This document shows positions 19,092 through 27,644 of a stretch of 64,000 nt of DNA, piece after piece. The first letter of the stretch is position 1; every line of letters starts with the position of its first letter. The notes beneath the pieces are model-generated. The model worked only from the letters and a program-made list of their open reading frames with translations. It did no database searches and was not told the origin of the DNA. The translations under genes were made by a program, and so were the position numbers. The DNA comes from Thermogutta terrifontis (GTDB lineage Bacteria > Planctomycetota > Planctomycetia > Pirellulales > Thermoguttaceae): the NCBI RefSeq assembly GCF_002277955.1, contig NZ_CP018477.1:4175206-4239205 (forward strand), in the 5' to 3' direction.

Positions 19092-19906
19092 TTGCGAAAC
19101 CTCCTGCGATGAGCGATAGCGCGAGACCAGGCCCGGTGAAATGCCGGCGGAAGCGACACAGGCCCAGTTGGGTACTTTGAAATGGACTTTGCGATGGCCA
19201 GTACTTCCCGCTCAGGAAGCGGCGGGCGACAACGCGACTGATTGGCCGCCAAAAGAGCGGCCGCTATCTCATCCTGTGAAAAGCCCAGTCGGCGGAGTCG
19301 GCCCGCAAGACGCGTCAGGCCGATATTTCTTTGCCCTTCGCAAAGGATCGAACCCTCTCGGGCCATTTCTTCGGCGGACTTCGGATCGGGGGCGTGTTCG
19401 ATGGCCTTCGCGGCGGCTTTCAGTGCTGCGTCCAGCCACTCCGGCGGCGGTGGGAGTTGATCGCGTGGCACAAGTGGCCGGATCCAGCGGTATGCTTTGC
19501 CGTTGACCAATGATGGTGGTGCCACCACATAGCCCCGTGGGCCTTTCGTATCGACCCCCGGGGCAATCACCCCAACTGAATTTCCCCAATCCGCCCTGAA
19601 GTAAAGATGAAAACCACCCCGCGGGGTTTGGACCAACGGGCACCCTGTGGCCTTCAGCTCCTGCCGGCGCTGGTCACCGGGCCACCCTGCCTCCAGGGCT
19701 GCTGGGTCGATGTCCAGCACAGAGAAGCCTTCTCCGGTTGCTATGCCCCAGTTGCACCCCGGAAACTCTGCCAGCCACTGGCGGACGGTCGCCTCGTCAC
19801 GGGCGGCCCGTTCCGGCCATCCTGGTAGGAGTGGACGCTTACTGCCGCAGTGAAGAGGGTGGACCCGGTAGCCCAGGCGTTGGTAGGTGAACAAAACTTG
19901 GCTCAC
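19088..19906 (-). CDS. Bifunctional DNA primase/polymerase (prim-pol)
   Basis: 272 residues from the GTG at 19906, which has AAGGAG six bases upstream; a TTG at 19927 is less likely. The prim-pol (AEP) domain shows YQRLGYRVHPLHCGSKRPL, the metal-binding SVLDIDP and the GGFHLYF strand with its His. The C-terminal section (EGQRNIGLTRLAGRLRRLGF to the end) resembles a PriCT domain. It makes primers, and possibly extends them, for element replication. It is coupled to the ATPase gene by a four-base overlap. Confidence 0.9.
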   Translation of the reverse strand: MSQVLFTYQRLGYRVHPLHCGSKRPLLPGWPERAARDEATVRQWLAEFPGCNWGIATGEGFSVLDIDPAALEAGWPGDQRRQELKATGCPLVQTPRGGFHLYFRADWGNSVGVIAPGVDTKGPRGYVVAPPSLVNGKAYRWIRPLVPRDQLPPPPEWLDAALKAAAKAIEHAPDPKSAEEMAREGSILCEGQRNIGLTRLAGRLRRLGFSQDEIAAALLAANQSRCRPPLPEREVLAIAKSISKYPTGPVSLPPAFHRAWSRAIAHRRRFRK

Positions 19907-20026
19907 GGGACGCTCCTTTCCAGGCAAACTGGGGTTGCGTCCACGCGGCCCAGAACCTAAAATATAAACGTCGGTTTAGGTTGTGGGGGTGGACGCACCC
20001 CACGGCGGCGGCGTCGGTCACTGGGA

Positions 20027-20251
20027 CTAGCGATCGACGCCCTTTTCTTTTGTGGTCTTCAGTTGGGAAGCAATCCACTCATCTAAGGCCCGCACGTCGT
20101 ACCGAATTAAGGCACCCACCCGGACGTACGGGATTTCCCCTCGGCGGCGTAAGTTGCCCAAATGGCTGGTGCTCACGCCCAACCGCCGGGCTGCCGTTTT
20201 TTCGTCGATCAGTACTTGCTCGGGCTGGCTTCCTGTCGCGTTCTGTCGCAT
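20027..20251 (-). CDS. Excisionase-like helix-turn-helix protein
   Basis: 74 residues from the ATG at 20251, which has GGAG nine bases upstream. The core VLIDEKTAARRLGVSTSHLG followed by LRRRGEIPYVRVGALIRY and DVRALDEWI is the MerR-like HTH_17 fold of excisionases and AlpA-type regulators. It is the first gene in the direction of transcription. It could direct integrase toward excision and also regulate the replication genes. AlpA-type control of int in P4-like satellites is known; which role applies here is not shown. Confidence 0.85.
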   Translation of the reverse strand: MRQNATGSQPEQVLIDEKTAARRLGVSTSHLGNLRRRGEIPYVRVGALIRYDVRALDEWIASQLKTTKEKGVDR

Positions 20252-21001
20252 GCGTTTACTCCGTAAGCTGGAACCACGAAACTGAAACAAAACCAACGCT
20301 TTTCTGTCAGTTTAGCAACGCTGCGCGATACAAATTTCGCTGTGTCTGTATGTGGTTCCATATGTGTAACTGGCTACGTGGAAGCTGGCGGTTAGCGGAA
20401 AAGACGTCCCATTGAGTTTAGGGCTGCCCAACACCGGGGGCACATATTGTGAAACACCGACAGAAAAGGGGCCGTTCGAGGTTACAATTTTCGGACAAGA
20501 TGTGTCAATGAGATGGCTTACTGTATTGCACCCCCCACAAGATGCAGGGCCACTTTTAGGTCCACCACCTTTGTGAGACGCGGAAAAAATCAGTGTTTTG
20601 AAAGTAAATTCGAATCCTCTCCAGGGCATTGATCCTTTTCCGTTTCTTTCCTATTGCGTGCTTTTCGATTTCAATAGCGTAGTTCTCAAAGCTTTCACGG
20701 GTGCGCCCTCGGGGGCGGCCCTTGTAAAACCTCGATTTAAAGCGATTTAAAGCCGTGCTTTTAAATTTAAAGCCGCCCTTTTAAAGAGAGGCGAGTTTAT
20801 CGACATTTCCGACACAGGCGGCGGGGCAGTGCTCGCAACAATTCCCCTCTCGTGGCACGTGGAACGCCTGACTCGCATCATCTCTCAAGTTGATTGCCGA
20901 TTCCGGACCTCTCCCCGGTCAACGATTTCCAGTTATACTCTGAGGAAACTCGACACCGGTCAGCCTCAAAAAGACACCTTTTTCGTGGAGAGGACGGATT
21001 C
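20252..21001. other. Right flank of the element and upstream region of the BNR gene
   Basis: 750 bases without a convincing gene. It should include the promoter of the excisionase-replication operon (minus strand), the candidate right attachment site at 20609-20618, the TTTAAA cluster at 20736-20785, and the leader of the BNR-repeat gene. The minus-strand frame 20312-20629 has no ribosome site and no recognisable motif. Confidence 0.5.
20733..20786. repeat. TTTAAA repeat cluster
   Basis: Five TTTAAA motifs at 20736, 20746, 20760, 20766 and 20780. The first two belong to a direct tandem repeat of CGATTTAAAG (20733-20742 and 20743-20752); the others form a near-palindromic block with GCTTT and AAAGC flanks. 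It is an AT-rich island in a GC-rich setting. Its function is unknown. Confidence 0.6.
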
Positions 21002-22342
21002 ATGTCTGCGTTCTTCTGGACTTGCCTTGCGGTGGCGTGCGCGGCGAACGCACCTTGCGATCTTGTCACGGAGAAGTGGGAAATCCTGGACGCTTGGGAA
21101 ATTGGGCCGGCTTGGGCTGGCCATCCGGTGGGCTTCTTTCTGCTTACAGTTCCGCCCTACCAGTACGTGGCCTTTTATGACGCCGAGCGACAACTGGTTG
21201 TCGGACAGCGGAAACTCGATGAATCACCTTTTCGCTTCAAAAAGCTGCCAACGTCGGTGGGATGGGACAGTCATAACAGCATCGTGATGGCAGTGGACAA
21301 ACGCGGGTACCTTCATGTCAGTGGTAACATGCACGTCACACCGCTCATTCATTTTCGGATGACCAGGCCCCACGATCTGGAGAGCTTAATTCCCATCCAC
21401 AAAATGGTTGGGGAAAATGAAGACCGCGTCACCTATCCTCATTTCATCACCACACCAAACGGTGATCTCGTCTTTTATTACCGCGACGGCGCCAGCGGCC
21501 GTGGACGCCAACTTTTTAACGTTTATGACGCGGAATCGCAGTCCTGGCGGCGGCTTTTGCCGGTCCCACTGTTGGATGGGGGAGAAGAAATGAGCGCGTA
21601 TCCGTCGGGGCCGATTTTGGGCCCAGACGGGATGTGGCATCTCTGCTGGATGTGGCGGGATACGCCGGATTGCAGCACCAACCACGACATCAGCTACGCC
21701 CGAAGCCGCGATCTCGTCCACTGGGAAACGGTGGATGGCAGACCTCTCAACTTACCCATCACACCAGCGACGCCAGGTGTAATTGTCGATCCGGTGCCCA
21801 TCAAACTGGGACTAATCAACGTCGGGCATCATGTAGGATTCGACAGCCAGCGCCGGCCCATCGTCACCTATCACAAATACGACCAGGCAGGCCGAAGCCA
21901 AATCTACAACGCCCGGTGGGAAAACGATCGATGGGTGATTTATCAGACGAGTAACTGGGAGTATCGATGGGAGTTTTCCGGAGGAGGAAGTATCGGCGCG
22001 GAAATCACAGCCGGCCCCGTCCAGATTGCAAAGGCGGGATACCTCGTTCAGAAGTTCAGTCACAGTCAGTACGGAAGCGGCACCTGGGTTCTGGACGAAA
22101 AGACACTGCGTCCGATTGACACCTGTCTGCACACTGTCCGCTTGCCTGCGGAGATTGCGCGACGGGAATCTGAATTTCCGGGAATGGAGGTCCGCCTGGC
22201 CTGGGACTCGGGGAAACCACCGGCCGAAGAATCTTACTTGCTTAAATGGGAAACCTTGCCGCCCAATCGAGACCGACCTCGTGCGGGGCCGCTGCCACCC
22301 CCAAGCACCTTGCGGCTGTATCATCTGAGGCGCATGCCATGA
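21002..22342 (+). CDS. Secreted BNR-4 repeat-containing protein
   Basis: 446 residues from the ATG at 21002, which has GAGAGGACGG upstream. An apparent signal peptide (MSAFFWTCLAVACAANA) precedes a beta-propeller-like body with repeated blade motifs such as GWDSHNSIVMAVDKRGYLHVSG (22 residues, central part SHNSIVMAVD), YPHFITTPNGDLVFYYRDG, LGPDGMWHLCWMWRD and VGFDSQRRPIVTYHKYD. The pattern is that of BNR_4 proteins, a fold shared with some polysaccharide lyases such as ulvan lyases of PL24/PL25. A catalytic site cannot be assigned. A sugar-polymer lyase or binding protein in the periplasm is possible. Confidence 0.75.
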   Translation: MSAFFWTCLAVACAANAPCDLVTEKWEILDAWEIGPAWAGHPVGFFLLTVPPYQYVAFYDAERQLVVGQRKLDESPFRFKKLPTSVGWDSHNSIVMAVDKRGYLHVSGNMHVTPLIHFRMTRPHDLESLIPIHKMVGENEDRVTYPHFITTPNGDLVFYYRDGASGRGRQLFNVYDAESQSWRRLLPVPLLDGGEEMSAYPSGPILGPDGMWHLCWMWRDTPDCSTNHDISYARSRDLVHWETVDGRPLNLPITPATPGVIVDPVPIKLGLINVGHHVGFDSQRRPIVTYHKYDQAGRSQIYNARWENDRWVIYQTSNWEYRWEFSGGGSIGAEITAGPVQIAKAGYLVQKFSHSQYGSGTWVLDEKTLRPIDTCLHTVRLPAEIARRESEFPGMEVRLAWDSGKPPAEESYLLKWETLPPNRDRPRAGPLPPPSTLRLYHLRRMP

Positions 22343-22489
22343 CCAGGCCCTGCCAGCCGCAAAACATCGAGCACGTTGGCCGTGGAATGCGACGGATCTT
22401 GACGGATCTTTCCGTGCTTGACCGGAGCCGATTCCCCTGAGAGAAGTATGCACGAGGCAGAACTTCAGGGCAACCGCGATACGCAACGT

Positions 22490-23542
22490 CTAACCGTACG
22501 ATCCCGTGCGGCCCGAGTTCAACCGTGGCGACGGCTCTGGAAATCGAACAACTTTGGCCTCGTGTCTATTTGACACCAAAGAGCGGACCAGATACGGGGC
22601 GTTCCTTCCCCCAGACATGGCCAGGCGGACCTGCAGTTCGGCGAGGAGCCCAACGGCTAGAAGGATCAGACTCATCCCCCAAGAGACAACCGCTGCTGCC
22701 AAAAGAGGGATGCCGAGGGGCAAACGCCCCAGGACGGTCCACACCAGTCCCGGCACCGCCATCATGGTCCCCAGGCATCCCACCATAGCAGATAAGGCTG
22801 CCATCAGGCGGATGGGTTTCCATCGATAGCGGGTAAGGAACACAATCAGGGGCAAGTCCGCCAGAACTGCGAAGAATCTGCGCAGTCCGTATTTGCTTTT
22901 TCCAGATCTTCTCGGCCGGTGATTCACGACAATCACGGTGCTTTTTGCCCCCAGGTCGCGGGCCAGGATGGGCAGGTAGCGGTGCATGTCGCCCACCAGT
23001 TCGAGATGCTCCACCACCCAGCGGCGCATCGCACGTATCCCGCAACCCAGATCGGGTGTGGGGGCACCTGTCAGTTTGCGAATCAGCCAGTTGGCGACCC
23101 GGGAGGGAAGTCGGCGACTCAGGTAGGAATCCTGCCGGTGCAGTCGCCAGCCATGAACGATGTCGTAGCCCTCCGCGATCTTCGCCAGAAAATGCGGGAT
23201 GTCCCGCGGATCGTTCTGAAGGTCTCCGTCGAGCGTGATAATGACGTCCCCCTGCGAGGCGTCCATGGCCGCGCGGAGTGCCGCGGCCTGACCGAAGCGT
23301 CGTGTGAGAAAGATTACCTGGACATTGCCATCTTTTTCAGCAATCTGAGACAGCTTTTGAGGAGTTTCGTCGGTGGAACCATCGTCCACGTAGTAGATAT
23401 CCCAGGGGCAGTTGAGGGATTGCAGAACCTCGCTCAATTCGTTGTGCAAGGTCTCAATGTTGCCCGCTTCGTTGTGAAGCGGAATCACCACAGACACCGA
23501 AGGCGGCTGGCGCGTTGTTTCACCGCACGCGGCAAAATCCAT
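22490..23542 (-). CDS. GT2 polyprenyl-phosphate glycosyltransferase with two TM helices
   Basis: 350 residues. The GT-A domain has VSVVIPLHNEAGNIETL, VDDGSTDETP, RRFGQAAALRAAMD and TLDGDLQNDPRDIP, the last with the DxD-like DGD. The RSGKSKYGLRRFF motif precedes two C-terminal transmembrane helices, as in GtrB, ArnC and DPM1-like enzymes, which charge undecaprenyl phosphate with a sugar on the inner membrane face. AAGGAAG lies upstream of the ATG. It is convergent with the BNR gene and has no close operon partner. Confidence 0.92.
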   Translation of the reverse strand: MDFAACGETTRQPPSVSVVIPLHNEAGNIETLHNELSEVLQSLNCPWDIYYVDDGSTDETPQKLSQIAEKDGNVQVIFLTRRFGQAAALRAAMDASQGDVIITLDGDLQNDPRDIPHFLAKIAEGYDIVHGWRLHRQDSYLSRRLPSRVANWLIRKLTGAPTPDLGCGIRAMRRWVVEHLELVGDMHRYLPILARDLGAKSTVIVVNHRPRRSGKSKYGLRRFFAVLADLPLIVFLTRYRWKPIRLMAALSAMVGCLGTMMAVPGLVWTVLGRLPLGIPLLAAAVVSWGMSLILLAVGLLAELQVRLAMSGGRNAPYLVRSLVSNRHEAKVVRFPEPSPRLNSGRTGSYG

Positions 23543-24309
23543 CGTTTCAGCTTCCTTGCCGAAAGCGTTTTAAACCTGGCCGGGGGCAGCAAGAATCTGA
23601 CCGAGCCTCGGGCTAGTTGATTACTCCGAAATAGGGCATAGCGCCGGAGATTGGCCGGCGCCCGATCTTCGGGATTTTCGCCACAACGCCTCTGTGCTAA
23701 GCTTCATGCGGAACAGGGCGAGTATAGCGGAACTGGGCAAACTCGGGCAACGTCAAATTCTCGGTGACATCCGAGAGGAGCACGATCCGCCGCGGATTCC
23801 AAGATCGGTTAGGGCTTGTCATGAATCGCCCCCGATCGGCCGCACTTTTGTGTTGCAGGACCAATTCCTGAATTCTCCCTACCGGCGGGAATTGCCCGGG
23901 CGGGATCCGACGGGCTCCTTGCAAATGGTGGGCGCTTTTTGCAGAGCACGACGAAAAGAAGACGAAAAGAACTCGTCCTTTCCCGTATTTCCTGCGTTGC
24001 ATCTACCACTTCCGGCGGGGAACTTCGGGTTTCCTCACTCTTGACTTGGATAGCTGGAATCAGAAACTGAAATTAAAGTGGCGACCAAATACGAGCGGGC
24101 CTGTCTACGCAGTCGCGTGGACTAATCGCTTGCGCGGGAGATAATTCTCTCTGTCTTGCACCCCGGAATGGCAGGTGGCAATGCAGGCAAGGACGCGGCA
24201 GCTTTCGTGAGAAGGCTCGCGGCAATGCTACGCTGGCCCTGCCGGAGCCCGGAAGGCCACCGATAACGCAGGATGGATTCAACTCACCGAGGCATCGGAG
24301 GAAGCAAAC
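23543..24309. other. Intergenic region upstream of the GT2 gene
   Basis: 767 bases between divergent genes. Two adjacent hairpins are visible: GCGCCGG/CCGGCGC (23641-23647 with 23655-23661) and CCCGA/TCGGG (23661-23665 with 23669-23673), followed on the plus strand by ATTTTCG. Frames at 23694-24044 and 23697-24002 lack ribosome sites and recognisable motifs. I see no RNA gene. Confidence 0.4.
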
Positions 24310-24774
24310 ATGTGGGCAGGCGATTCACATGCCCAATCGGATCGGCCGGAAAAGCAATCCGGTCAGCCCGAAAAGTCGGCTGAACAAGTGGGATCGGCTG
24401 ACGAGCGAATTGTTGTGGACGAAGAGTGGAAAGCCCGGGTGGAAAAAGAAAAACGGGAGACTCGCCAGCAGCGCCAGTCATCTTCGTCGCCCGGGGAGGG
24501 TGATCCTCCATTACCCCCGCCCACCCTCACCGGGTTGGCCAGCAGCTTTTCCATGCAGGCTCTGGCCGCCCTGGGGCTTTTGCCCGATCCTTTGACTGGC
24601 AAGGTCGAGGTACGGCTGAATCGGGCCCGGCACCTCATCGACACAATCAATCTGCTTTATGAGAAGACAAGCGGAAACATCACGCCGGAAGAGAAACAGG
24701 CCCTGGAACAGATGCTGCACGAACTTCGCCTTGCCTATGTACAGATTCAGGCGGCGCAACAGCGATCCTCTTGA
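24310..24774 (+). CDS. DUF1844 domain-containing protein
   Basis: 154 residues, with GGAGGAAGC upstream of the ATG. The first half is charged and Gln/Ser/Pro-rich, probably disordered. The second half fits DUF1844: LASSFSMQALAALGLLPDP, LNRARHLIDTINLLYEKTSGN, then TPEEKQALEQMLHELRLAYV. The function of this family is unknown. It has no operon partner; the next gene converges on it. Confidence 0.85.
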   Translation: MWAGDSHAQSDRPEKQSGQPEKSAEQVGSADERIVVDEEWKARVEKEKRETRQQRQSSSSPGEGDPPLPPPTLTGLASSFSMQALAALGLLPDPLTGKVEVRLNRARHLIDTINLLYEKTSGNITPEEKQALEQMLHELRLAYVQIQAAQQRSS

Positions 24775-24969
24775 TCTTGCTCTCCTTCGCCGATGGGTGT
24801 TGAAAATACCCAGGTGTGAATACCCCAGCCACTTGAAGGTGGGGGCCGAGCATCCAGAAATAACAGGGACGCCCCCGGCTTCGCAGCTTTGCCACTGAAT
24901 TTGCGATATCAGGGTGCTTGTCGTCTATTTTTGCGTTCCGCTCGAGAGGCGATCACTTTTGCCGGTTCG

Positions 24970-25602
24970 TTAGACGAGGCCTTTCCTTACCGCCCAAACG
25001 GCGGCCTGCGTGCGGTCGTTCACGTTCAATTTTCGTAAAATATTTTGCACGTGTTCCTTGACTGTTTCCACACTGATGTCCAGCGAGTTGGCGATCTCCC
25101 TGTTGGAAAGTCCCAGCGCGATATGCCGCAGCACCTGAGTCTCCCGCTGGGTGAGCTGGACCATATCATCCTCGATGGGCTGCTTGGATTGCATCGCCTG
25201 AATGACCTCCCCCAGTCGGCTATCGACCTTGGGCGGTTCGCCGGCTGCCGCGGCGTGAATTGCCCGAATGATCTCGTCCCGACCGGCCCCTTTGAGAAGG
25301 TATTCCGATACCCCAAGGGCAACGGCTCTCGCAGCGTAGCTTTGATAGTCATAGGTGGAAAGCAAAACCACCCGAGTGTCGAGGCCTTCTTCGCGAATTT
25401 TCACCAAAGTTTCCAGGCCGTCCAGGTCGGGAAAGCGAATGTCCAAAACGAGTACGTCTGGGCGGAGGGTCTTCACCTTTTCCACGGTTTCGGCACCAGT
25501 GGCCGCCTCACCGATAACCTCGATATCAGAGCCCTTGAGAAGCTCCTTCAGACCCCAGCGGATTACTTCATGATCGTCGGCTATGAGAACTCGAATCGCC
25601 AT
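24970..25602 (-). CDS. NarL/FixJ-type response regulator
   Basis: 210 residues. The receiver domain has the acidic pocket ADDHE near residue 9, the phosphoacceptor Asp54 in LVLDIRFPD, and Lys in LLKGAGR near 104. A linker leads to a LuxR-type helix-turn-helix (LTQRETQVLRHIALGLSNRE, then IANSLDISVETVKEHVQNIL) at about 148-205. It is expected to bind DNA as a dimer after phosphorylation. No histidine kinase gene is next to it, so its partner is elsewhere. Confidence 0.93.
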   Translation of the reverse strand: MAIRVLIADDHEVIRWGLKELLKGSDIEVIGEAATGAETVEKVKTLRPDVLVLDIRFPDLDGLETLVKIREEGLDTRVVLLSTYDYQSYAARAVALGVSEYLLKGAGRDEIIRAIHAAAAGEPPKVDSRLGEVIQAMQSKQPIEDDMVQLTQRETQVLRHIALGLSNREIANSLDISVETVKEHVQNILRKLNVNDRTQAAVWAVRKGLV

Positions 25603-25959
25603 CTTACGGTCCCTCCAGGTTTGAGACCATTCGTTCCGCCTGCTTGCATAAGATATTTAGGCAATCCTTCCCATCAGGGGGAGTTTGCCCCCGAGGGCTA
25701 TCTGAAAAATAATCCTACCACCCTATAGGCGTAAAGCAAACCACCACCAAGGTGAGTTAGGGATCGCCCCCCCAATTCTGATGGTATCCGACCACGCCGA
25801 GATTTCGCATTCTTCTCGAAAGAGTTCGCCATGTTTCCCAGATTGCGCATGTTGACTATCAGCCTTGCATAAGGTAGATACTTCTCGACGGGTTATCGGT
25901 CTTGGCTCTCATTGAGAGTTCCCCCCTCAAGGGTTGATCTCGATTCAGCAGGTGACCTC
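25603..25959. other. Divergent regulatory region between two response regulators
   Basis: 357 bases between the divergent NarL-type and NtrC-type genes. It contains the sigma-70-like promoter at 25852-25880 pointing to the NtrC-type gene. No coding sequence is supported. Confidence 0.5.
25852..25880 (+). promoter_or_regulatory. Sigma-70-type promoter of the NtrC-type gene
   Basis: TTGACT (25852-25857), a 17-base spacer and TAGATA (25875-25880). It lies about 80 bases before the start at 25960 and points to it. Confidence 0.6.
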
Positions 25960-27372
25960 ATGCCCAAGGCAGCGCTCTTGCTCGTTGACGATGATCGTCA
26001 CCTTCTTCAGGCGATGGCCAACTGGCTGCGGGAGCAGGATTATCGCGTGGACACTGCCACGGGGGTACAGGAGGCGCTCCGCGAACTGGCGAGGCGGTCC
26101 TATGACGTTGCCGTTGTGGACATCCGACTTGGCGACGGCGACGGCTTTGATGTCCTCAGGTTCTGCCGGGAACGTTACCCGGAGATGCCAGTCATTCTCG
26201 TGACCGGCTACGGTTCCGTGGACCTGGCAGTGGAGGCGATTCGTGCCGGGGCGTTTGACTTTCTCACCAAACCCCTCATCGACGAGGAGCTCCAGGTAGC
26301 CATTGAGCGGGCGCTCAACCAGAAACGCGTGGTCGAAGAGAACAAAAACCTGAAGACTCAGCTCGACATGCGTTACGGCCTGGATGCCATCGTGGGGCGG
26401 GACCACCGGATGCTCCGCGTGTACGACGTCATCGAGGCTGTCGCCGACACAAAAGCGACCGTGCTCATTACCGGGGAAAGTGGCACAGGCAAGTCGCTGA
26501 TCGCGCGTGCCATTCATCGACGGAGCAGTCGGCGGGACAAACCGTTCGTGGAAGTTGCCTGTGGAGCGTTGCCGGAGACACTCCTGGAAAGCGAACTCTT
26601 TGGCCACGTGGCGGGGGCCTTCACCGGCGCCACTGGGGACAAGATCGGAAAATTCAAGCAAGCGGATGGAGGCACGATTTTTCTCGACGAAATTGGGACG
26701 GCCAGCCCGGCACTCCAGGTGAAACTCCTCCGCGTTCTCCAGGACTACCAGTTTGAGCCTGTGGGCGGTACGGAGACGATTACGGTGGATGTGCGGGTTA
26801 TTCTGGCCACCAACGAAGACCTGCAAAAGGCAGTCCAGGAAGGACGGTTCCGACGGGACCTCTATTATCGGATCAACGTCATCAACATCGAGTTGCCTCC
26901 GCTGCGGGAGCGTGTGTCGGATATTCCCCTTCTCGCGGAGCACTTCCTGAAACGCATCTGCGAGGAGATGGGACGACCACTGAAAACCCTCAGCGATGAG
27001 GCCCTGGCGGCCCTCCAGGCATATCGGTGGCCCGGCAATGTGCGTGAGCTTCAGAACGTCCTTGAACGGGCGGTCCTTCTTGGCCGAAAACCGGTCATCA
27101 CCCTGGAGGACCTCCCCCCGGATGTCGCGGCGGCTCTTACCCCTGGACTGGGCCCTCCGGAAAAAGCTCCGTTAAAACAGGCACTCCAGCTTCCCGAACG
27201 GCAGATTATTCTACAGATGCTGGAGATGCACAACTGGAACCGGCAGGCGACGGCCAAAGCCCTGGGGATCAACCGCACGACGCTCTACAAAAAGATGAAG
27301 CGTCTGGGAATCGAGGAGCCCGAGTCAACGCGGGAAAAATCCGAGGAACACGGCTCAACCGTGTGTCGATGA
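25960..27372 (+). CDS. Sigma-54-dependent response regulator, NtrC family
   Basis: 470 residues from the ATG at 25960, which has AGGTGA upstream. The receiver domain has LVDDD at 8-12, phosphoacceptor Asp54 and Lys104. The AAA+ domain has Walker A GESGTGKS at 172-179, the sigma-54 contact loop GAFTGA at 219-224, Walker [11 protein letters not shown] and the arginine-finger region. The C-terminal Fis-type helix-turn-helix is [20 protein letters not shown]. All elements needed to activate sigma-54 polymerase are intact. No kinase is adjacent. GTGTCGA repeats follow its stop codon. Confidence 0.95.
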   Translation: MPKAALLLVDDDRHLLQAMANWLREQDYRVDTATGVQEALRELARRSYDVAVVDIRLGDGDGFDVLRFCRERYPEMPVILVTGYGSVDLAVEAIRAGAFDFLTKPLIDEELQVAIERALNQKRVVEENKNLKTQLDMRYGLDAIVGRDHRMLRVYDVIEAVADTKATVLITGESGTGKSLIARAIHRRSSRRDKPFVEVACGALPETLLESELFGHVAGAFTGATGDKIGKFKQADGGTIFLDEIGTASPALQVKLLRVLQDYQFEPVGGTETITVDVRVILATNEDLQKAVQEGRFRRDLYYRINVINIELPPLRERVSDIPLLAEHFLKRICEEMGRPLKTLSDEALAALQAYRWPGNVRELQNVLERAVLLGRKPVITLEDLPPDVAAALTPGLGPPEKAPLKQALQLPERQIILQMLEMHNWNRQATAKALGINRTTLYKKMKRLGIEEPESTREKSEEHGSTVCR

Positions 27373-27390
27373 TCTCGACACGCGTGTCGA
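27363..27390. repeat. GTGTCGA/TCGACAC inverted-repeat cluster
   Basis: GTGTCGA at 27363-27369 is followed by a perfect 16-bp palindrome TCGACACGCGTGTCGA at 27375-27390. A further TCGTGTCAC lies at about 27432. It straddles the stop codon of the NtrC-type gene and lies upstream of the prenyltransferase-repeat gene. It may be an operator or a terminator without a T-run. A TATAAT at 27460-27465 lies downstream but has no good -35 element. Confidence 0.5.
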
Positions 27391-27644
27391 TCGGCGCAAC
27401 ACAACCCAACGTGGCCGCGGAATTCGATCAGTCGTGTCACACAAACGCGGTCCATTCCCTATAATCTAAGTTGGCAATTGAGCGGAAGTTAAATCGCGAT
27501 CCCCTGGCTAACTCTAAAAACAACTCGAAAATCGTTGGTATTTATTTTGCTTAGCTCCAACGCGATCGCTTTATTGAGCTGACCGACCTTGCCCAAGAGG
27601 GGGCATCTTCTGGTGGACTTGAATTTCAGAGGAAGGAAAAAACC

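Larger units (their letters stand above)
12672..20618. mobile_element. Integrative satellite-like element in tRNA-Ser
   Basis: The left end is the tRNA-Ser 3' half, with a tyrosine integrase gene reading into it. All eight genes are on the minus strand: excisionase-like, primase-polymerase, ATPase, TubC-like, Ogr/Delta-like zinc ribbon, unknown, protease-capsid fusion, integrase. Iteron-like repeats lie between the ATPase and the TubC-like gene. A candidate right end is TTCGAATCCT at 20609-20618, matching 12672-12681 in the tRNA T-arm; it is only 10 bases long and decayed after that, so the right border is uncertain. No portal, terminase, tail or lysis gene is present. The content fits a replication-competent phage satellite. 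Confidence 0.75.

Noticed and set aside
23694-24044. Overlapping frames on both strands in the GT2 upstream region
   Set aside because: No ribosome sites, no recognisable motifs, and both strands are equally open.
27460-27465. Promoter with TATAAT before the prenyltransferase-repeat gene
   Set aside because: The -10 is perfect but no acceptable -35 or extended -10 is present at the right distance.
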